Origin: Liopterus haemorrhoidalis
Taxonomy: Eukaryota > Arthropoda > Insecta > Coleoptera > Dytiscidae
Assembly: GCA_963971575.1 (NCBI GenBank)
Contig: OZ020618.1
Location: 43,662,509 to 43,726,508 of the forward strand
Length of the DNA: 64,000 bases
Direction of reading: 5' to 3'
Shown one piece after another: positions 21,895 through 33,129 of the stretch; within the stretch, counting starts at the first letter, position 1; every line of letters starts with the position of its first letter. The notes beneath the pieces are model-generated. The model ran no database searches and was not told the DNA's origin. It was given only the letters and a program-made list of their open reading frames with translations. Both the position numbers and the translations under genes were made by a program.

Positions 21895-22204
21895 TACTAT
21901 ATACTAATACTTTTAACTTTTTCCATCGACCCCCAATCGCCCCCCGGGCCAGAATCGACCCCTAATAATGTCATATCGACCCCCGGGGGTCGATATCGAC
22001 CACTTTGGGGAACCCTGTTTTAGATATTTAAAAAATAAAGTTAAGAGATTATTTGAAATGCCATAGAAGATATTTCTGAAGAACATTTAATAAATGTTTT
22101 TCAAAGTGTTAAGAGTCAATAAACGAGAATGATGGAGGACACTTTGAACATTTATCATAATAAAATCAATTTTTCATTTTTTAATAAACTGATTCAAAAA
22201 CATT

Positions 22205-23340
22205 GTGAATACCTCCTATAATAATAATAATAATAATAAAAACTTAAATGTTTTAATATTTTAAATAATCTGATTTATAAACTTTGAATCCATTCATAAA
22301 TTCACACCAATGCGATCTATCAATTTTAGTTAACTATTACAATGACGCGGCAAACAATAAATCAGAACAAAAACGGACAACAAGAACAGAACAAGGATCA
22401 GACACTGTCAACCATATTGTATCACCCCTTTTACAGGGTGTTCAAAAACCCCACCATACCTGTTGAGTGAATAAAAATCATTGCACCAGTTGAGGTTTAA
22501 ATTTAATTGAGGTCTTGTTTGTGGACCAATCATATTTCTTCGCTGACCGGTCAAAATCATATGGTATAACTTAAGTACTCGCCAACGGAGTGGCCGAACT
22601 CGTTAAATCGGGCAGTTCTCACTGGTAGAAACAGTCTGAATTGTGAGATTGTTAACTTAAGTCCCCGTTGGTGATATTATTCGGACGAGAATAATATGTT
22701 AACGTTACTCCCATTTTCACAATAATTCACTCCTCATCCAGGTGTAGGAGTTCGGCCCCTGGCATCGGCGATTAGCCTCGTCGCAGAAATAGACCGATGT
22801 AAAATAAATTTAAAAAAAAACTTTAGTACTCACCAGAACGATAGGAATGGTAAGACAGGAAAACACGAAAACACTCACCTAAAACAAAATATTATTTTTA
22901 ATTTAAAAACATGGCATATTATATTATATAATTATTATATTGCAGGTGATCGTTAGACTCCGGCTCCAGTGAATTAGGACCTAAGGAATTAAGTGTAAAT
23001 TTACAGTTCAATTTAAAAGTATTCAAAATAGGTGACTAGTATAGGTACTTGTCAGAAGGTGCGCACCCAGAGGGCTTATGGGTTAAGCCCCCTTCCTCAA
23101 CTACTCAAAAAACACGTTTTTTAAGGGACACATTTGTCATAAAAAAAAAAAACTTGAGCCTACCCCAAAAAAACAATTGGCCTCTGATCATTCCTAAGAA
23201 AAAAAATGCTCCTGAGCCCCCTCCCCCTCAAGAAAGAATTCTGGGTGCACGCCTACTTGTCAGTGTCATAACTAGCTTATCAAGTTCCCTGTACAGGGTT
23301 TATTTTTGGGCACTTTTCTGGGAAAATAATAATAAAAAAT
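22205..23340. other. simple repeat, possible element ends, no coding
   Basis: (ATA)n at about 22219-22240. TACAGGGTGTTCAAAAACCCC at 22433 looks like a Tc1/mariner-type terminus without a partner. 22570-22810 is less AT-rich and may be a LINE 3' UTR or SINE body. I cannot assign it. Confidence 0.4.
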
Positions 23341-23343
23341 CAG

Positions 23344-24085
23344 CTGTGGCCACCACAGGACCGACCGCCATCATAAAGTACTTATATAAATTACATTCTA
23401 GCAGTAGAGTAGAAATAACTTGACCTAATATTTTCTAACAGAGATATTATTTATCATGACCATGGAAACGTTACATATAAATATGAAAAAATCAACTGTG
23501 GCCACCACAGGACCGACCACCATCGTAAAGTACTTATATAAAATACATTCTAGCAGCAGAGTAGAAATAACTTGGCCTAATATTTTCTAACAGAGATATT
23601 ATTTATCATGACCATGGAAACGTTACATATAAGTATGAAAAAATTGAGACTTGAAAAAAACGTCTCAAATAAAAGTTATTAGTTATTGCTTTTATAGTAA
23701 CTTTTGTTCAATAATTTTTTTCGAAATATTTTTCTTTTGTGAAATATTCACAAAAATCTTAAAATCGACACGAGTAAACTCCCATTTTTTGTCAACCGAT
23801 TTTTACCAAAAGTTGATCAACTTGTGCCATTGATGGCAGAAGCTTAAATATGAAGTTTTATAAAAATCTTTTCAGCCGAATTTGCTCTGCGCGTATACAC
23901 AGACAGACGGACAGACAGACGGACAGACAGACATACAGACGGACGGACAGACAGACCGACAGACATCATGCTAAAAATAGTCAAAACGTTATGTAAGGAC
24001 CTCAATTCGTGGAGATCCATCGAAATCTCGAAACGTCAAAATTAGTATGATCACAATACCTCCCTTATATATGTTGGCGGTCGGT
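23344..24085 (-). mobile_element. HINE/DINE-1-like (Helentron-associated) copies a and b
   Basis: Read on minus, copy b (24085-23490) starts ACCGACCGCCAACATATATA and carries a (GTCY)n microsatellite (about 23966-23899). It ends with the inverted subterminal repeat, a stem-loop CTGTGGTGGCCACAG and CTGATTTT. Subterminal inverted repeats, a GTCY tract and a 3' stem-loop are the hallmarks of DINE-1/HINE elements. The 3' 145 bp is repeated in tandem (copy a, 23344-23486). Further copies lie at 41953 and 44021. Confidence 0.7.
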
Positions 24086-24619
24086 AAAAATATGGTATTA
24101 TATTACGTTTATAAATAATTCGGTGCACCGACATTTAAAATTTGAAGATGCTACTTTTTTTGTCAGTTTCATTTTATATTCCTTTTTGTTCTGGGCCTTG
24201 TGCTTATGCACCTATTGCATTTATTTCTTCACTGCCTGTAGCTTGGAAAAAAGTTTTGAATAAAAAGATTTTAACCGTTTACTTTTCTTATAGACCAAAC
24301 TTCTTAAAATATAAAAGAATACTCAATTCTATTATCCACTTACACTTTTCTAAAGGTAAAAATCTAGACCGTAAAAAATTAATGATATTTTAGAAGTTTA
24401 GGAGGGATTTTACTCTCTTTTCAATTAATCAAAGTGACATTCAGTGCTAAAAGGTAATTCTCCTTTTTATTCTTTGTTCCTTTAGGACTTTTCAAGGAGC
24501 TTCACTTTTGAATGCTAACAAGTCACTTTCTCTTCCCTCATTAAATTGGGTGTTACCTCTCTATTTGACAGTAAATCTTTTCCTTACAAATGTTTTGTGT
24601 CAAAGGATATTAAATTCAT

Positions 24620-24753
24620 TAATGGCGGGTTGCTAACGTTAGAGTTTTTTCTAACTTAAATTAAAATCATTTGTTTTTGTATGCTGTAGCATACAAAAAC
24701 AAATGATTTTAACTTGAGTTAGGGATAATTCTTACTTTAGCAACCGGCCATAA
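24620..24753. mobile_element. 128-bp fully hairpin MITE, TAA duplication
   Basis: Element 24623-24750 is flanked by TAA on both sides (24620-24622, 24751-24753) with ends TGGCSGGTTGCTAA. Its two ~62-bp arms pair almost end to end. The innermost 25 bases of each arm (24661-24685, 24688-24712) are perfectly complementary with a 2-base loop. The 3-bp TAA duplication suggests a PIF/Harbinger-type mover. Confidence 0.82.
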
Positions 24754-24814
24754 GTAAATTATCATATGGACAAAATATAAATAACAACACAAGTTAATTA
24801 ACAAATTTAATTTT

Positions 24815-25322
24815 TCGCAATAATGTCTTTCATACACACTTATCCCAATGCTTGGCTAACTTACAGAAAAGAAGTTTTTTGTTTGTCTCCTTCTTGAAAT
24901 TCTTTCCCTCCCAAGTAGACTTCAAGAGGTCCAAAAAGATGATAGGTGCAAGGCGATGGACTATAAAGTGGGTGAAGCAATACTTCTCATTGTAATTTAT
25001 CCAGCGCTTCTGGTGATAAGAGAGCAACATGTGTACGAAAATTACTGTGGAGAAAAATGATGCTTTTGCTAAATAGACTGTGTCGTTCGGTTTCTTATGA
25101 ACTGTCTGACTTTTAAAAGATGTTACTTGTAATACTCGTGTTTATATTTTTCTGGTCAAATAAGAAATCTGCAAAAATGGACCGTGAATATCCCAGAATA
25201 CAGCAACCATCACCGTCTGTTGACGATACGGTTTTGAATCCCATGCTAATCTGTCTACTTTCTGGGATGTAATGGTGACTCCAGGATTCGTCTGTGACAG
25301 CGGTTTCCAACTTCTGTTTCAC
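24815..25322 (-). pseudogene. mariner transposase C-terminal half, heavily decayed
   Basis: On minus, the first catalytic motif is DESWSHHYIPESRQISMGFK, then DGDGCCILGYSRSIFADFL. After many stops and frameshifts come HPLYSPSPCTYHLFGPLEVY and LGGKEF, with the tail WDKCV. This is a mariner (HHY.PES..) remnant in which the third catalytic Asp region has lost its Asp residues. I see no TIRs. Confidence 0.75.
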
Positions 25323-25587
25323 GAAACCTTAGGGTTCCACCGATAAAATCTGGGATTTCGCAATAAAATTAGTTTTTAAGCTTTAATTAATAGTTTAAAA
25401 TTTGTATAAAAAAGGTATTTAAAATAAGTTTAAAAAATGATTAATATTTTATACCTGCGTTTTCCTCTACTAAAAGATGACAATGAATATTGGAGTATCA
25501 ATCCTTTGGGGTATCAATATTTAAAAAATATATAAAAAATACTATCTACTTCATATTACGACTTCAGTCAAATGAAAGTCAAACTTA

Positions 25588-26866
25588 ATGAAGTTTTCTC
25601 AAACGAGTTTTGGTGTTAATAGAGCAATATCCAAATTTATTCGAAATGGCACTTTCTTGCTGTTTAGTTTTATTTGTGTAAAAGCGTATTTTCACTCCAC
25701 AATTAATCAAAAGGACAGAATCAACAACTATCTATCCAAGATCATTAATGTCACATTTGAAGTACCTCAAGGCTCGCATCTGGGACCTGTCTTGTTTACT
25801 CTATTCATTAATGATATTAACAAAGACATCCGGAAAAGAAAATATCTGTTTTTTGCCGACGACTTGAAAGTTTACTCATCGGTAAAAACTACTTTAGATT
25901 TGGTAAACATCCAGCATGACTTAGACGCAATAACAGAATGGTGAAGCAACAACTTTCTGGCCCTTAATGAGGATAAATGCTGTAGTATATGTTTTTCCAA
26001 AAAAAGGAATGCATCATCATTTCCCTACTCAATTAATGGCACAAGACTTAAAGTAGTGCGTGAAGTAAAAGATCTTGGCGTTATATTTACAAGTAGCGTT
26101 TCATTCGAAAAACATATAGACACTATATGTAAAAAATCATTGAAGATGTTAGGCTTCATAAAGCGAAATAGTGCCAATTTCACAAACATAAATGCTATAA
26201 AGTCGATGTACTTTGCATTTGTTAGAAGTTATTTAGAATACGCGAGCGTGGTGTGGAACCCACACCAATCAACGTGCGTTAAAAGATTAGAGAATGTGCA
26301 GAGCAAATTTGTAAAATACTTGCTTTACAAATTGCATATTGACCGCACCATGTTGTCAGTTGAACAAAGAAGGACCTTGGTAGGCTTACAGTCACTTTGT
26401 TTGAGACGAGATGTAAGCGGGCTATGTTTCCTGCACAAAATATTAAACGGCACAATACCTTCGCCTGAACTCCTGAGCAAAATTCCAATTAGGGTGCCCA
26501 GTAGAGCCACAAGAAGTAATAGCCCGTTCCAGATCCCTCAGCACAGGACTATAAATGGCGATAATGCATCAATTGACAAGATATGCCATCTGTTCAATTC
26601 GCTATGCGAGAAGAGTCAGAGTTCCATAGACAAATTTGATGTGACTTTGGGGTCATTTAAAAAGCTTGTCTCGACTCTCGACGCCCAATTCATTTTTTGA
26701 TATTTGTATTTATATTTTTAATATTAGTATTATTTTTTGTTCCTTTTTTGTAAATTAACACCATCTTATTTTTATATTAGTCAATTAACACATATTTGTT
26801 ACCTATATATTAATTGTATTAGTTGGGTTCCGACCTGTACATACTTATCATGAATAAATAAATACA
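25588..26866 (+). mobile_element. LINE, 5' truncated, reverse transcriptase nearly open
   Basis: The frame contains EVPQGSHLGPVLFTLFINDI, the active-site YADD variant FADDLKVYSS, DLDAITEW (then an in-frame TGA at 25942-25944), NNFLALNEDKCCSICFSKK, LGVIFTSSVSFEKHI and the C-terminal RSYLEYASVVWNPHQS. It ends at a TGA at 26698-26700. The single stop interrupts about 370 codons. A 3' UTR ending in AATAAATAAATA follows to about 26866. The domain order and PQGS/FADD/LEYASVVWNP motifs fit Jockey/CR1-group LINEs. The endonuclease and RT fingers are missing. Confidence 0.87.
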
Positions 26867-26874
26867 CCGCGACA

Positions 26875-27056
26875 AAAACAAATAAAAATTATTTATGTAA
26901 ATAATAAACAACAGTGGTCCTAAAATTGAACCTTGAGGAACCTCAGACTGTATCTCCAGTTCAATTGATTTTTGATCATTAGCACATAGGTGTTGTTTTC
27001 TGTTAGATAGATAGGATTTTAATAAATTAGTGCTATCAGGGCTAGCATTGTAAGAG
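26875..27056 (-). pseudogene. LINE reverse transcriptase fragment
   Basis: On minus, NLLKSYLSNRKQHLCANDQK and EVPQGSILGPLLFIIYINN form the palm segment before the catalytic YADD. It is bounded on one side by the 3' end of the preceding LINE and on the other by the MITE at 27060. Confidence 0.8.
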
Positions 27057-27275
27057 TTAAGCTGCATTCACACCTCTGTAAATCAACACGTTGTACGCTA
27101 TGGATAATTTTTAAACGAGGTCATTTGGTATGATCGGACATGCTCGTGCTTTGTCGTTGCTATACTACTGTTGAGCGATATAGTACGAGCTTGTCCGATC
27201 ATACCAATTGCACTCGTTTAAAAACTATCCACAACGCACAGAGTGTTAATGTACTGAGGTCTGAATGCAGCTTTA
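27057..27275. mobile_element. 213-bp foldback MITE, TTA duplication
   Basis: Element 27060-27272 is flanked by TTA on both sides and begins AGCTGCATTCACACC, mirrored as AGCTGCATTCAGACC. The arms are complementary for about 90 bp each. TTA duplication indicates a PIF/Harbinger-type MITE. Confidence 0.85.
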
Positions 27276-27299
27276 GATCTACTGTTTATGTGGCAACTT

Positions 27300-28250
27300 T
27301 TTGCTTTCCAATAAAATAATGTTGCAATAAAAAAGCATTTTCTGATAAAAAAAATGCACTAGAAATTGTCAAATGTCAAATTATATCCGTATCTAGGTTT
27401 GTGATTAAATGCGTCATGTACAGTTAAGCTACAAATATCTAGGGATGAAAATTACTGTAAAGCACTAAATTCAAAAACATATCAATCATTAATGAACGTT
27501 TTGCAGTAGACTAATTAATGAATCAGGACATTTTATTTTCTTCCAATAGATTATTAAAGAGGTATAATATTACAACAGAATAAAAGAACAAATTTCTAAG
27601 AAAATTATAATTAATTAATCTTTCAGTATGAAATTAAAATAAAACTGAAAGAACATAATTAATTAAAAGTGTTAAAAATACATGTTTTAAAAATCTTTTA
27701 AACCATTGTTTATATTATAATTAATTATATAAACGAAGAAAGAAATGCAGCTGTTTTGTAGAATAGAAATTCTCACAGGATAAGTCATTTGAGAAGGAAT
27801 TATGGTTTAGAAGATTCGCTATCAGATCCGATTCGGTTGAGACTTTTTTATTTTCTCTTTTCGTCCCAAGTGGTTTTAACTTTATTCGTTCTTTTTTGCG
27901 GTAAACTGAACGTGTTAAATTTCTCTACAACTTCAAAAAGCCTTTAAAGATGTTTTGTGGTTCGCTCAATACAATAATTTAAATTCATTAAAACTGTAAG
28001 AGGATTATCGTATCTATGGTAAAAAATTAAATGGGAATGTAGTAATAATTGTTTTGTTATATTGTACTATAATATTAATATTATGGTAAACAAAGCACCA
28101 ACAGAAATCACATTTTTTTTAACAAATATTACAATTTCTTCAGGTTTACATCTTAAGATAGAAAGGTTTAAGGATTAAGCAAGTAAGTAACGGTTTCTAT
28201 TATATTATCAATATATTAAGTGGCAAGATTACGTAACTAACTCAGAAGTT
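27300..28250. other. AT-rich stretch without recognised features
   Basis: No coding, terminal repeats or tRNA-like boxes that I can support. Confidence 0.5.
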
Positions 28251-29478
28251 TTAAGGGACTATTACCGGTTATAATTTTCAAAAAATCGTTTTTTTTTTAC
28301 ATTTTTTGATTCCTTATACCTTCAGAAATCATATCCTAAAATTTTATAACGAAATTCAAAAAAATAAGGCGCATTTGAAGGCGCAAAAAGAAGGCATTCC
28401 ATACACACATAAACCAGCCTTAAATGCGGAGGTCCAAGAATATATTAAACTGATTTTTGAAAAACTAACAGATGAAGAGATGCTGAAACGATGTTTGGGA
28501 AAGAATACCCAAAATAATAATGAGTGTTACAACAAAACACTTTGGGCTATCGTTCCCAAACATACGTTTGTGGGAAGAGAAGTTACTGAGTTGGCTGCTA
28601 ATATTTCATTAGCAATATTTAATGAAGGTAGAACGTCCCTCTTGAAAATATTAGAGGTAATGGGATGCATAATTGGACACTCTGCGTAAGATTATGTTAA
28701 AAAAAAAAAGATGAGGAACGTATTGAGATGGCCAATAAAGCGAGTACAGCGGCGTCGAAGGAAGCTCGCTTGGCAAAGCAAACTGCTCAGCAAGAGGAAC
28801 AGCAACAAATGTTTGATTCGGGAGTACTTTTATATGGACCAGAGATTGCTGATTAACCAATTGTAAGTGCTGAAACTTAATTTTTTTTGAAAATATTACA
28901 ATACACATATTAAAAAAAACTTTAAAAGTGATTTTCTCGAAATGGTGTTTTTTCAATCGGCCCAGACTTATTCTCCATAACTACACAACGGATATTTTTA
29001 AATTTTAGTGAATTTTGTTCATTTTGATGTTCTCTACCGTAATTTACCAGAAAATTGCAAAAAAATTTGAAAAAAAAGAAAATTGATAAGGGTAAAAGAA
29101 GAAAAAAACATGTTTTTTAGAAAAAAAATTTCACCTATCCGCCATTTTGTTTTTACACCCTTTTTTTTATAATAGGTGGTAAATTACGATGTAAGACACC
29201 TTCATCTTTAAAATTATTTTTGAATTTTTTGTTTCAGACTTGTCAATTTCGAGATTAACCCCGGGCCATGGAGCATCATAATTTTTTGTTACCGAACTTT
29301 GGCGCCATCTATATAATTATCTATGTGTAGAAAAAAAAAAAAAAAATTTTTTTATAATCTTGAATATAATATTATTAAAATAAAAAAAGTTGCACAACGT
29401 TCTATTATAAAGGAAACGAGAAAAAAAAATTTAATTACAGGTCATTTTTTGCCTTTCTAACCGGTAATAGTCCCTTAA
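28251..29478 (+). mobile_element. TTAA-flanked TIR element (Kolobok-like candidate)
   Basis: The element spans 28255-29474 (1220 bp), with the 17-bp perfect inverted repeat GGGACTATTACCGGTTA and TTAA on both sides (28251-28254, 29475-29478). TTAA targets occur in piggyBac and Kolobok. The GGG terminus and the encoded protein tail favour Kolobok, but that assignment is inference. The interior holds a plus-strand coding remnant (28306-28856). Confidence 0.8.
28306..28856 (+). pseudogene. C-terminus of a Mutator-like/Kolobok-type transposase protein
   Basis: The frame contains PALNAEVQEYIKLIFEKLTD and EEMLKRCLGKNTQNNNECYN, then TLWAIVPKHTFVGREVTELA and SLAIFNEGRTSLLKI. After a stop/frameshift at 28689 a second frame gives DEERIEMANKASTAASKEAR and ends YGPEIAD. 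From memory, the signature C-G-K-TQN-NE....W...PK..FVG...V and the final ER...A.KEAR....YG.GI match the tail of multi-copy invertebrate proteins annotated as 'Mutator-like transposase domain'. Only the tail remains, without the catalytic core. I give no start because the frame has no ATG. Confidence 0.65.
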
Positions 29479-29479
29479 A

Positions 29480-30295
29480 TCAGCAGATATTCTAAACATT
29501 GAAAAACTGTTATACACAAATAATTTAATATGGGTCAGTAGTGGCTGGTGGGTAAAATATTTGGGGGGACACTTTTTGATCCATATATTGCAATGGTGTC
29601 CAGCCTACAATAAGTTTCAAACGGCTCGCAAGAAATTTCTGCCCCTTGTTTTTTTTTCACCCTCCTCCCTTCCTCAAAAGGTTTTCGGAATTACTCCACT
29701 CCCTCTGTCCTTAATTGATTTTCAGAATTTCTTCCCCAAGTACTCAAATGATTTTCAGATTTTCGCCCTCCCGTCCTCTGTGATTTTTAAATATCTGGTC
29801 CCCAATCCAACTCAATCTGGCGTGTGAAACATATGTAGAATTCATAGACACAATATATCAAGGTAGAGGGAATACGATTTTTCTCAAAAACGCGATTTGT
29901 AAGTTGGTAAAAACATTTGATGACCTAAGTTGACCATAATAACATTAAAAATGATTAAAAATATTTCGCTTTCAAATAATACTTCCAAATACGACTTGAA
30001 AGTGAATAATTTTTTATTATATATATTTTTTAAGTAAGCTCCGAGCTACAGACAGATCAATCATCGGTCGTTAAAAAAAATGTAGCTTTGGGTGCTCCAT
30101 TTTTTTGAACTTTCTATTAATGTTATATTTTTATTTTTGTTTGATTGTGAAATATTCAATTTTGGCTAATGAGGACCCATATTTTTTATTAATAATATAA
30201 TTTCATAGTTAAGCACGATAGTTTTAATATAACGCACTGTATCCAGTTTCACGTCTGAGTACTTTTCACAAATCAAAACAAATGATGGTTAGGCC
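29480..30295. other. unassigned; possible hAT-like end at 29536
   Basis: CAGTAGTGGCTGGTGGG at 29536 resembles a hAT terminus, but no convincing partner was found. The T/C-rich frame at 29561-29827 matches nothing I know. Confidence 0.35.
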
Positions 30296-30411
30296 ACCAG
30301 CCTAAATTCACTAACACATACACACTAACAACTCGCCGCTGTTGCCCTTTTCAGTTCATTTTTAGGGTTTTGTAGGTATGACCAAAAAAACCCTAATACC
30401 GTCATTTTGTC

Positions 30412-30412
<1 letters not shown>

Positions 30413-30496
<84 letters not shown>
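30413..30496. repeat. perfect (TCTG)21 microsatellite
   Basis: Twenty-one uninterrupted TCTG units (84 bp). Reading frames across it are artefacts. Confidence 0.97.
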
Positions 30497-30497
<1 letters not shown>

Positions 30498-31084
30498 TCG
30501 GTAAAAATTGTAGCCAAACGGCTAAACCTAGAGAGTTGAAATTTGGCATGCTTATACAACTTTTTGACCCGCATATAGGAAAAATACTAAAACATCTAAA
30601 AAACATACCCCCCTAAAAATATAAACAAATATGTGCTCATCGAACACAAAAATATTTTTTTTAAATTCTGAGTAGGGTATCAAATGAAAGCCCTTAGTAC
30701 GTGGATTAACGATCAATTTTTTATTTTTGCAAAATAAATTATATGTTGATGAATTATGTCCGTAGATAATATAATAGTTAAGTTTATGGGAGTCGGACAG
30801 GTGTAGAAATAAATAAAAAAAGTTTATTTAACTAAGCTTACGTTTCGATTTTAATCAAATCTTCCTCAGAGCTAAAAAGATTTAGAATCAGTTAGAAATT
30901 ACATAATTAATATTGTTTATATGAATACATTATCAAATTACAGCTGAATGGTGTCCTAAGGTACTAAGTTTACATGAATAATTATTAGTTATAGATAGAT
31001 TACAGATGATAATACAGTTAAATATAAAAAAGACAAATAATAAAAAATATACAATGATTTAATCAAATTTAGTCAAATAATAAA

Positions 31085-31325
31085 ATGATTTAAAATAAAT
31101 AAATAAATAATTAAAATAAATAAGTACATAAATAAAATTTGTTATACCTAGTAAGTCACATAATTTAATATTATAACATTAAATAATAAAATATGAGTAC
31201 GTAAAATTGATTTAAAATAAATAAATAAATAAATAAAAATAAATAAATCATAAATAAATTTTACTATACCTAGTTAAAGTCACATAATTTTAAAATAAAA
31301 CGTTAAATAATAAAATATATCGGTA
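31085..31325. repeat. tandem duplication of a ~118-bp AT-rich unit
   Basis: Two adjacent units share AAATAAATAAATAA, TATACCTAGT, AGTCACATAATTT and GTTAAATAATAAAATAT-type blocks (starts near 31087 and 31208). Confidence 0.7.
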
Positions 31326-31587
31326 TATGTGTCAAATTATTAAAATAAATTATTTTGATGCGATTTTTGCCAAAATTGTGCGAAAAAAAATTTGTCCCAC
31401 ACCCTGTAGCCCAGATGGTTTAAACTAAAAATCTAAAAAAATTCTAAGTAATGTATATTGGTGTGAACCGAAATAGTACAACAGGAATTTTTGATCAGAT
31501 TATGTTTTCGGAAAATAACGCATTTTTTGTGGTTTTTGGTTCACAAAGTACAAAAGTTATACCAATGTAAGACACTGACATACAAGG

Positions 31588-31685
31588 CGTGCGATAGCGT
31601 AATGGGTTGGAGCACTGGTGTCGCAAGCTAAAATTCGCTGGAAACGAAGGGTTTCGAGTTCGAGTACGGAGTGAATTTTATTTTT
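31588..31685 (+). repeat. tRNA-derived SINE-like sequence
   Basis: TAGCGTAATGGGTTGGAGCAC (31595-31615) resembles a pol III A box and D arm. GGGTTTCGAGTTCGAGTAC (31649-31667) resembles a B box/T arm, spaced as in a tRNA-derived SINE head. It is followed by T-rich sequence. A tRNA pseudogene is the alternative. Confidence 0.5.
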
Positions 31686-31689
31686 TCTG

Positions 31690-32870
31690 TTTTTTTTTTT
31701 TGCATTTTTATTATGTTGAAATTATTTTGTCAAAATTCTAGTTATATTTTGACAAATATTGTATTTAATTTTTAAGAGCGTAAATTTAATAACCAGTCTT
31801 ATTATATGATTAACAGACGATAAATTATTTTAAAAATATCGTTCATTTTTCCGTGATTACTACAAAGTAAAATTTGTCCTACACACTCAGCATACCGCCT
31901 TCACTTATTATATACCTGCGAAACGCATTTCACATCAATTTTTGTTACTTGTGTAGATAAATACACTAGAAATCGTATGTGGCAACGCTGTTTCGGGACA
32001 CAACGAGGTAGTATCCCGGGCATGGATCTCTAAATCTAAATTTAAAAATCTAACGCATATGAAAAGTATTTGAATTAGAAATAATAAAAATAAATATATG
32101 CAGATAGTTTAGCTAGTTTAATGCAATTTTAAAGTATAAATGAGATTTTAAATTCAGTTTTTCTTATGATTTTTTTTTAGGAGAACACTCTTCCAGCGCC
32201 ACCCTGTCTCAGCTGCCACTGATATGAGTAGCTCATTTTTGCGAATGAAAGATGGAGGATGGCGAAACAGGATCTGTACTTCAAATTGGGACATGGCAAT
32301 ATCAACAGGAGGTCGTTCTGCAAAAGTAAGGTAAGGGTTTCGTTCGGATCCTTGGAATTTGTCCTATGCAATTTAACTCTTCCTGAGAATAAACAGCTAC
32401 AAATTGTTCTGTTTGGAAAAATATGACCTCTAAAGTAATACAAATCATTGAAAAGAAATAGATCGAGCATGCTGAAATAGATAGAGAGAGAGAGGGGGGG
32501 GGGGAGGAGAGAGAGAGAAGAAAGCAACGTACTACCTGATTGTAATATGGAAGAGAGTTAATTTCTCGCATCGGGATCTACAGTCATGAACGATCTCATT
32601 TGCAAAGAACTTAATAGCAGATACTAAGCCATAAAAGAATAATCATCGTCAATTTTCGTGGATGTATATAAATATTTCAGTTCAGTAGGAGATCATTTGT
32701 TCTACGTAATTTCTAGTGCATTCACGAAATCAGCAATACTGTCAACATTCTCATTACTCGATAGCGATGCTCGCGAAGTAATACATATTTTGATGTACGT
32801 TAATAGTCATCGTCACACCATCAATGCTGCCATCTGTCCAACAAGATAAGTGAAAATCTACAAATCTACA
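31690..32870. other. no recognised features; (GA)n/G-run at 32480
   Basis: A purine simple repeat (GAGA and a 12-G run) lies at about 32482-32520. No coding I can support. Confidence 0.45.
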
Positions 32871-32879
32871 ACGGTGATG

Positions 32880-33070
32880 GTCATCTCGGCGATGCCCAGC
32901 TCGGTAATGGCCAACTCAGAATTCCTCAAAATGTTCATATCCAAGGAGCTCAATCGAGATTTATTCTCTTTGTGATGTTCCACGTGTCTGAACCATAAAT
33001 ATAAATGCTTTCTATAATAGTCTTGTAGACAATCGCCACAATATCGGGTTTAATTGCTTGCTGAGACTCC
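32880..33070 (-). pseudogene. LINE ORF2 fragment (region after RT)
   Basis: On minus, IAIVYKTIIESIYIYGSDTW and NITKRIN, then, after a frameshift, SLDMNILRNSELAITELG. The Y-K-x-x-[VI]-E-S-x-x-x-Y-G-x-x-T-W motif is typical of LINE thumb regions. Short and decayed. Confidence 0.55.
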
Positions 33071-33129
33071 TACTTTATTATTTATATCATCCTTTATCCA
33101 TCTTCTGTTTGAGACGTATAGATATATGA

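Larger units (their letters stand above)
20015..22025 (-). mobile_element. hAT element (SPIN/ZBED-like transposase remnant)
   Basis: The element spans 20023-22017 (1995 bp). Ends are CAGGGGTCCCCAAACTTT and, reversed, CAGGGTTCCCCAAAGTGG. The flanks ATTTAGAT and TTTTAGAT agree at 7 of 8 bases, fitting a decayed 8-bp duplication. It contains a minus-strand transposase C-terminus and was itself invaded by the long-TIR element at 20842-21892. Confidence 0.88.
19842..22200 (+). pseudogene. IS630/Tc1-like transposase fragment split by a hAT element
   Basis: The left part reads FINQLHDDELANGYFEQCGT, equivalent to FINQLHEDELQQGYFQQDGA at 54768, so the second catalytic Asp has become Cys. After a frameshift comes WPPRSLDLTLLDFHLF (19968-20020). 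The hAT element 20023-22017 then intervenes, and the frame resumes with YLKNKVKRLFEM at 22026 and runs to about 22130. The fragment is decayed throughout. Same family as the pseudogene at 54241-55143. Confidence 0.75.
30300..31590 (+). repeat. microsatellite-bearing dispersed repeat (second HINE-like family)
   Basis: A 5' block leads into a (TCTG)n tract, then GTAAAAATTGTAGCCAAACGG and GGTATCAAATGAAAGCCC. Later blocks (about 31430-31560) recur in reverse orientation near 41440-41945. The conserved block, (GTCY)n and body order resembles HINE/DINE elements, but I cannot place the ends. Confidence 0.5.

Noticed and set aside
23899..23966. Possible CRISPR-like array from CAGACAGACGGACAGA repeats
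   Set aside because: It is a (GTCY)n microsatellite in a eukaryotic HINE element; no spacers.
29536..30312. Candidate hAT element from GGCTGGTGG motifs at both ends
   Set aside because: Only 9 bp of inverted match and no target duplication.
30362..30616. Cys/Leu/Ser or Thr/Asp/Arg/Gln repeat frames
   Set aside because: Translation of the (TCTG)21 microsatellite.
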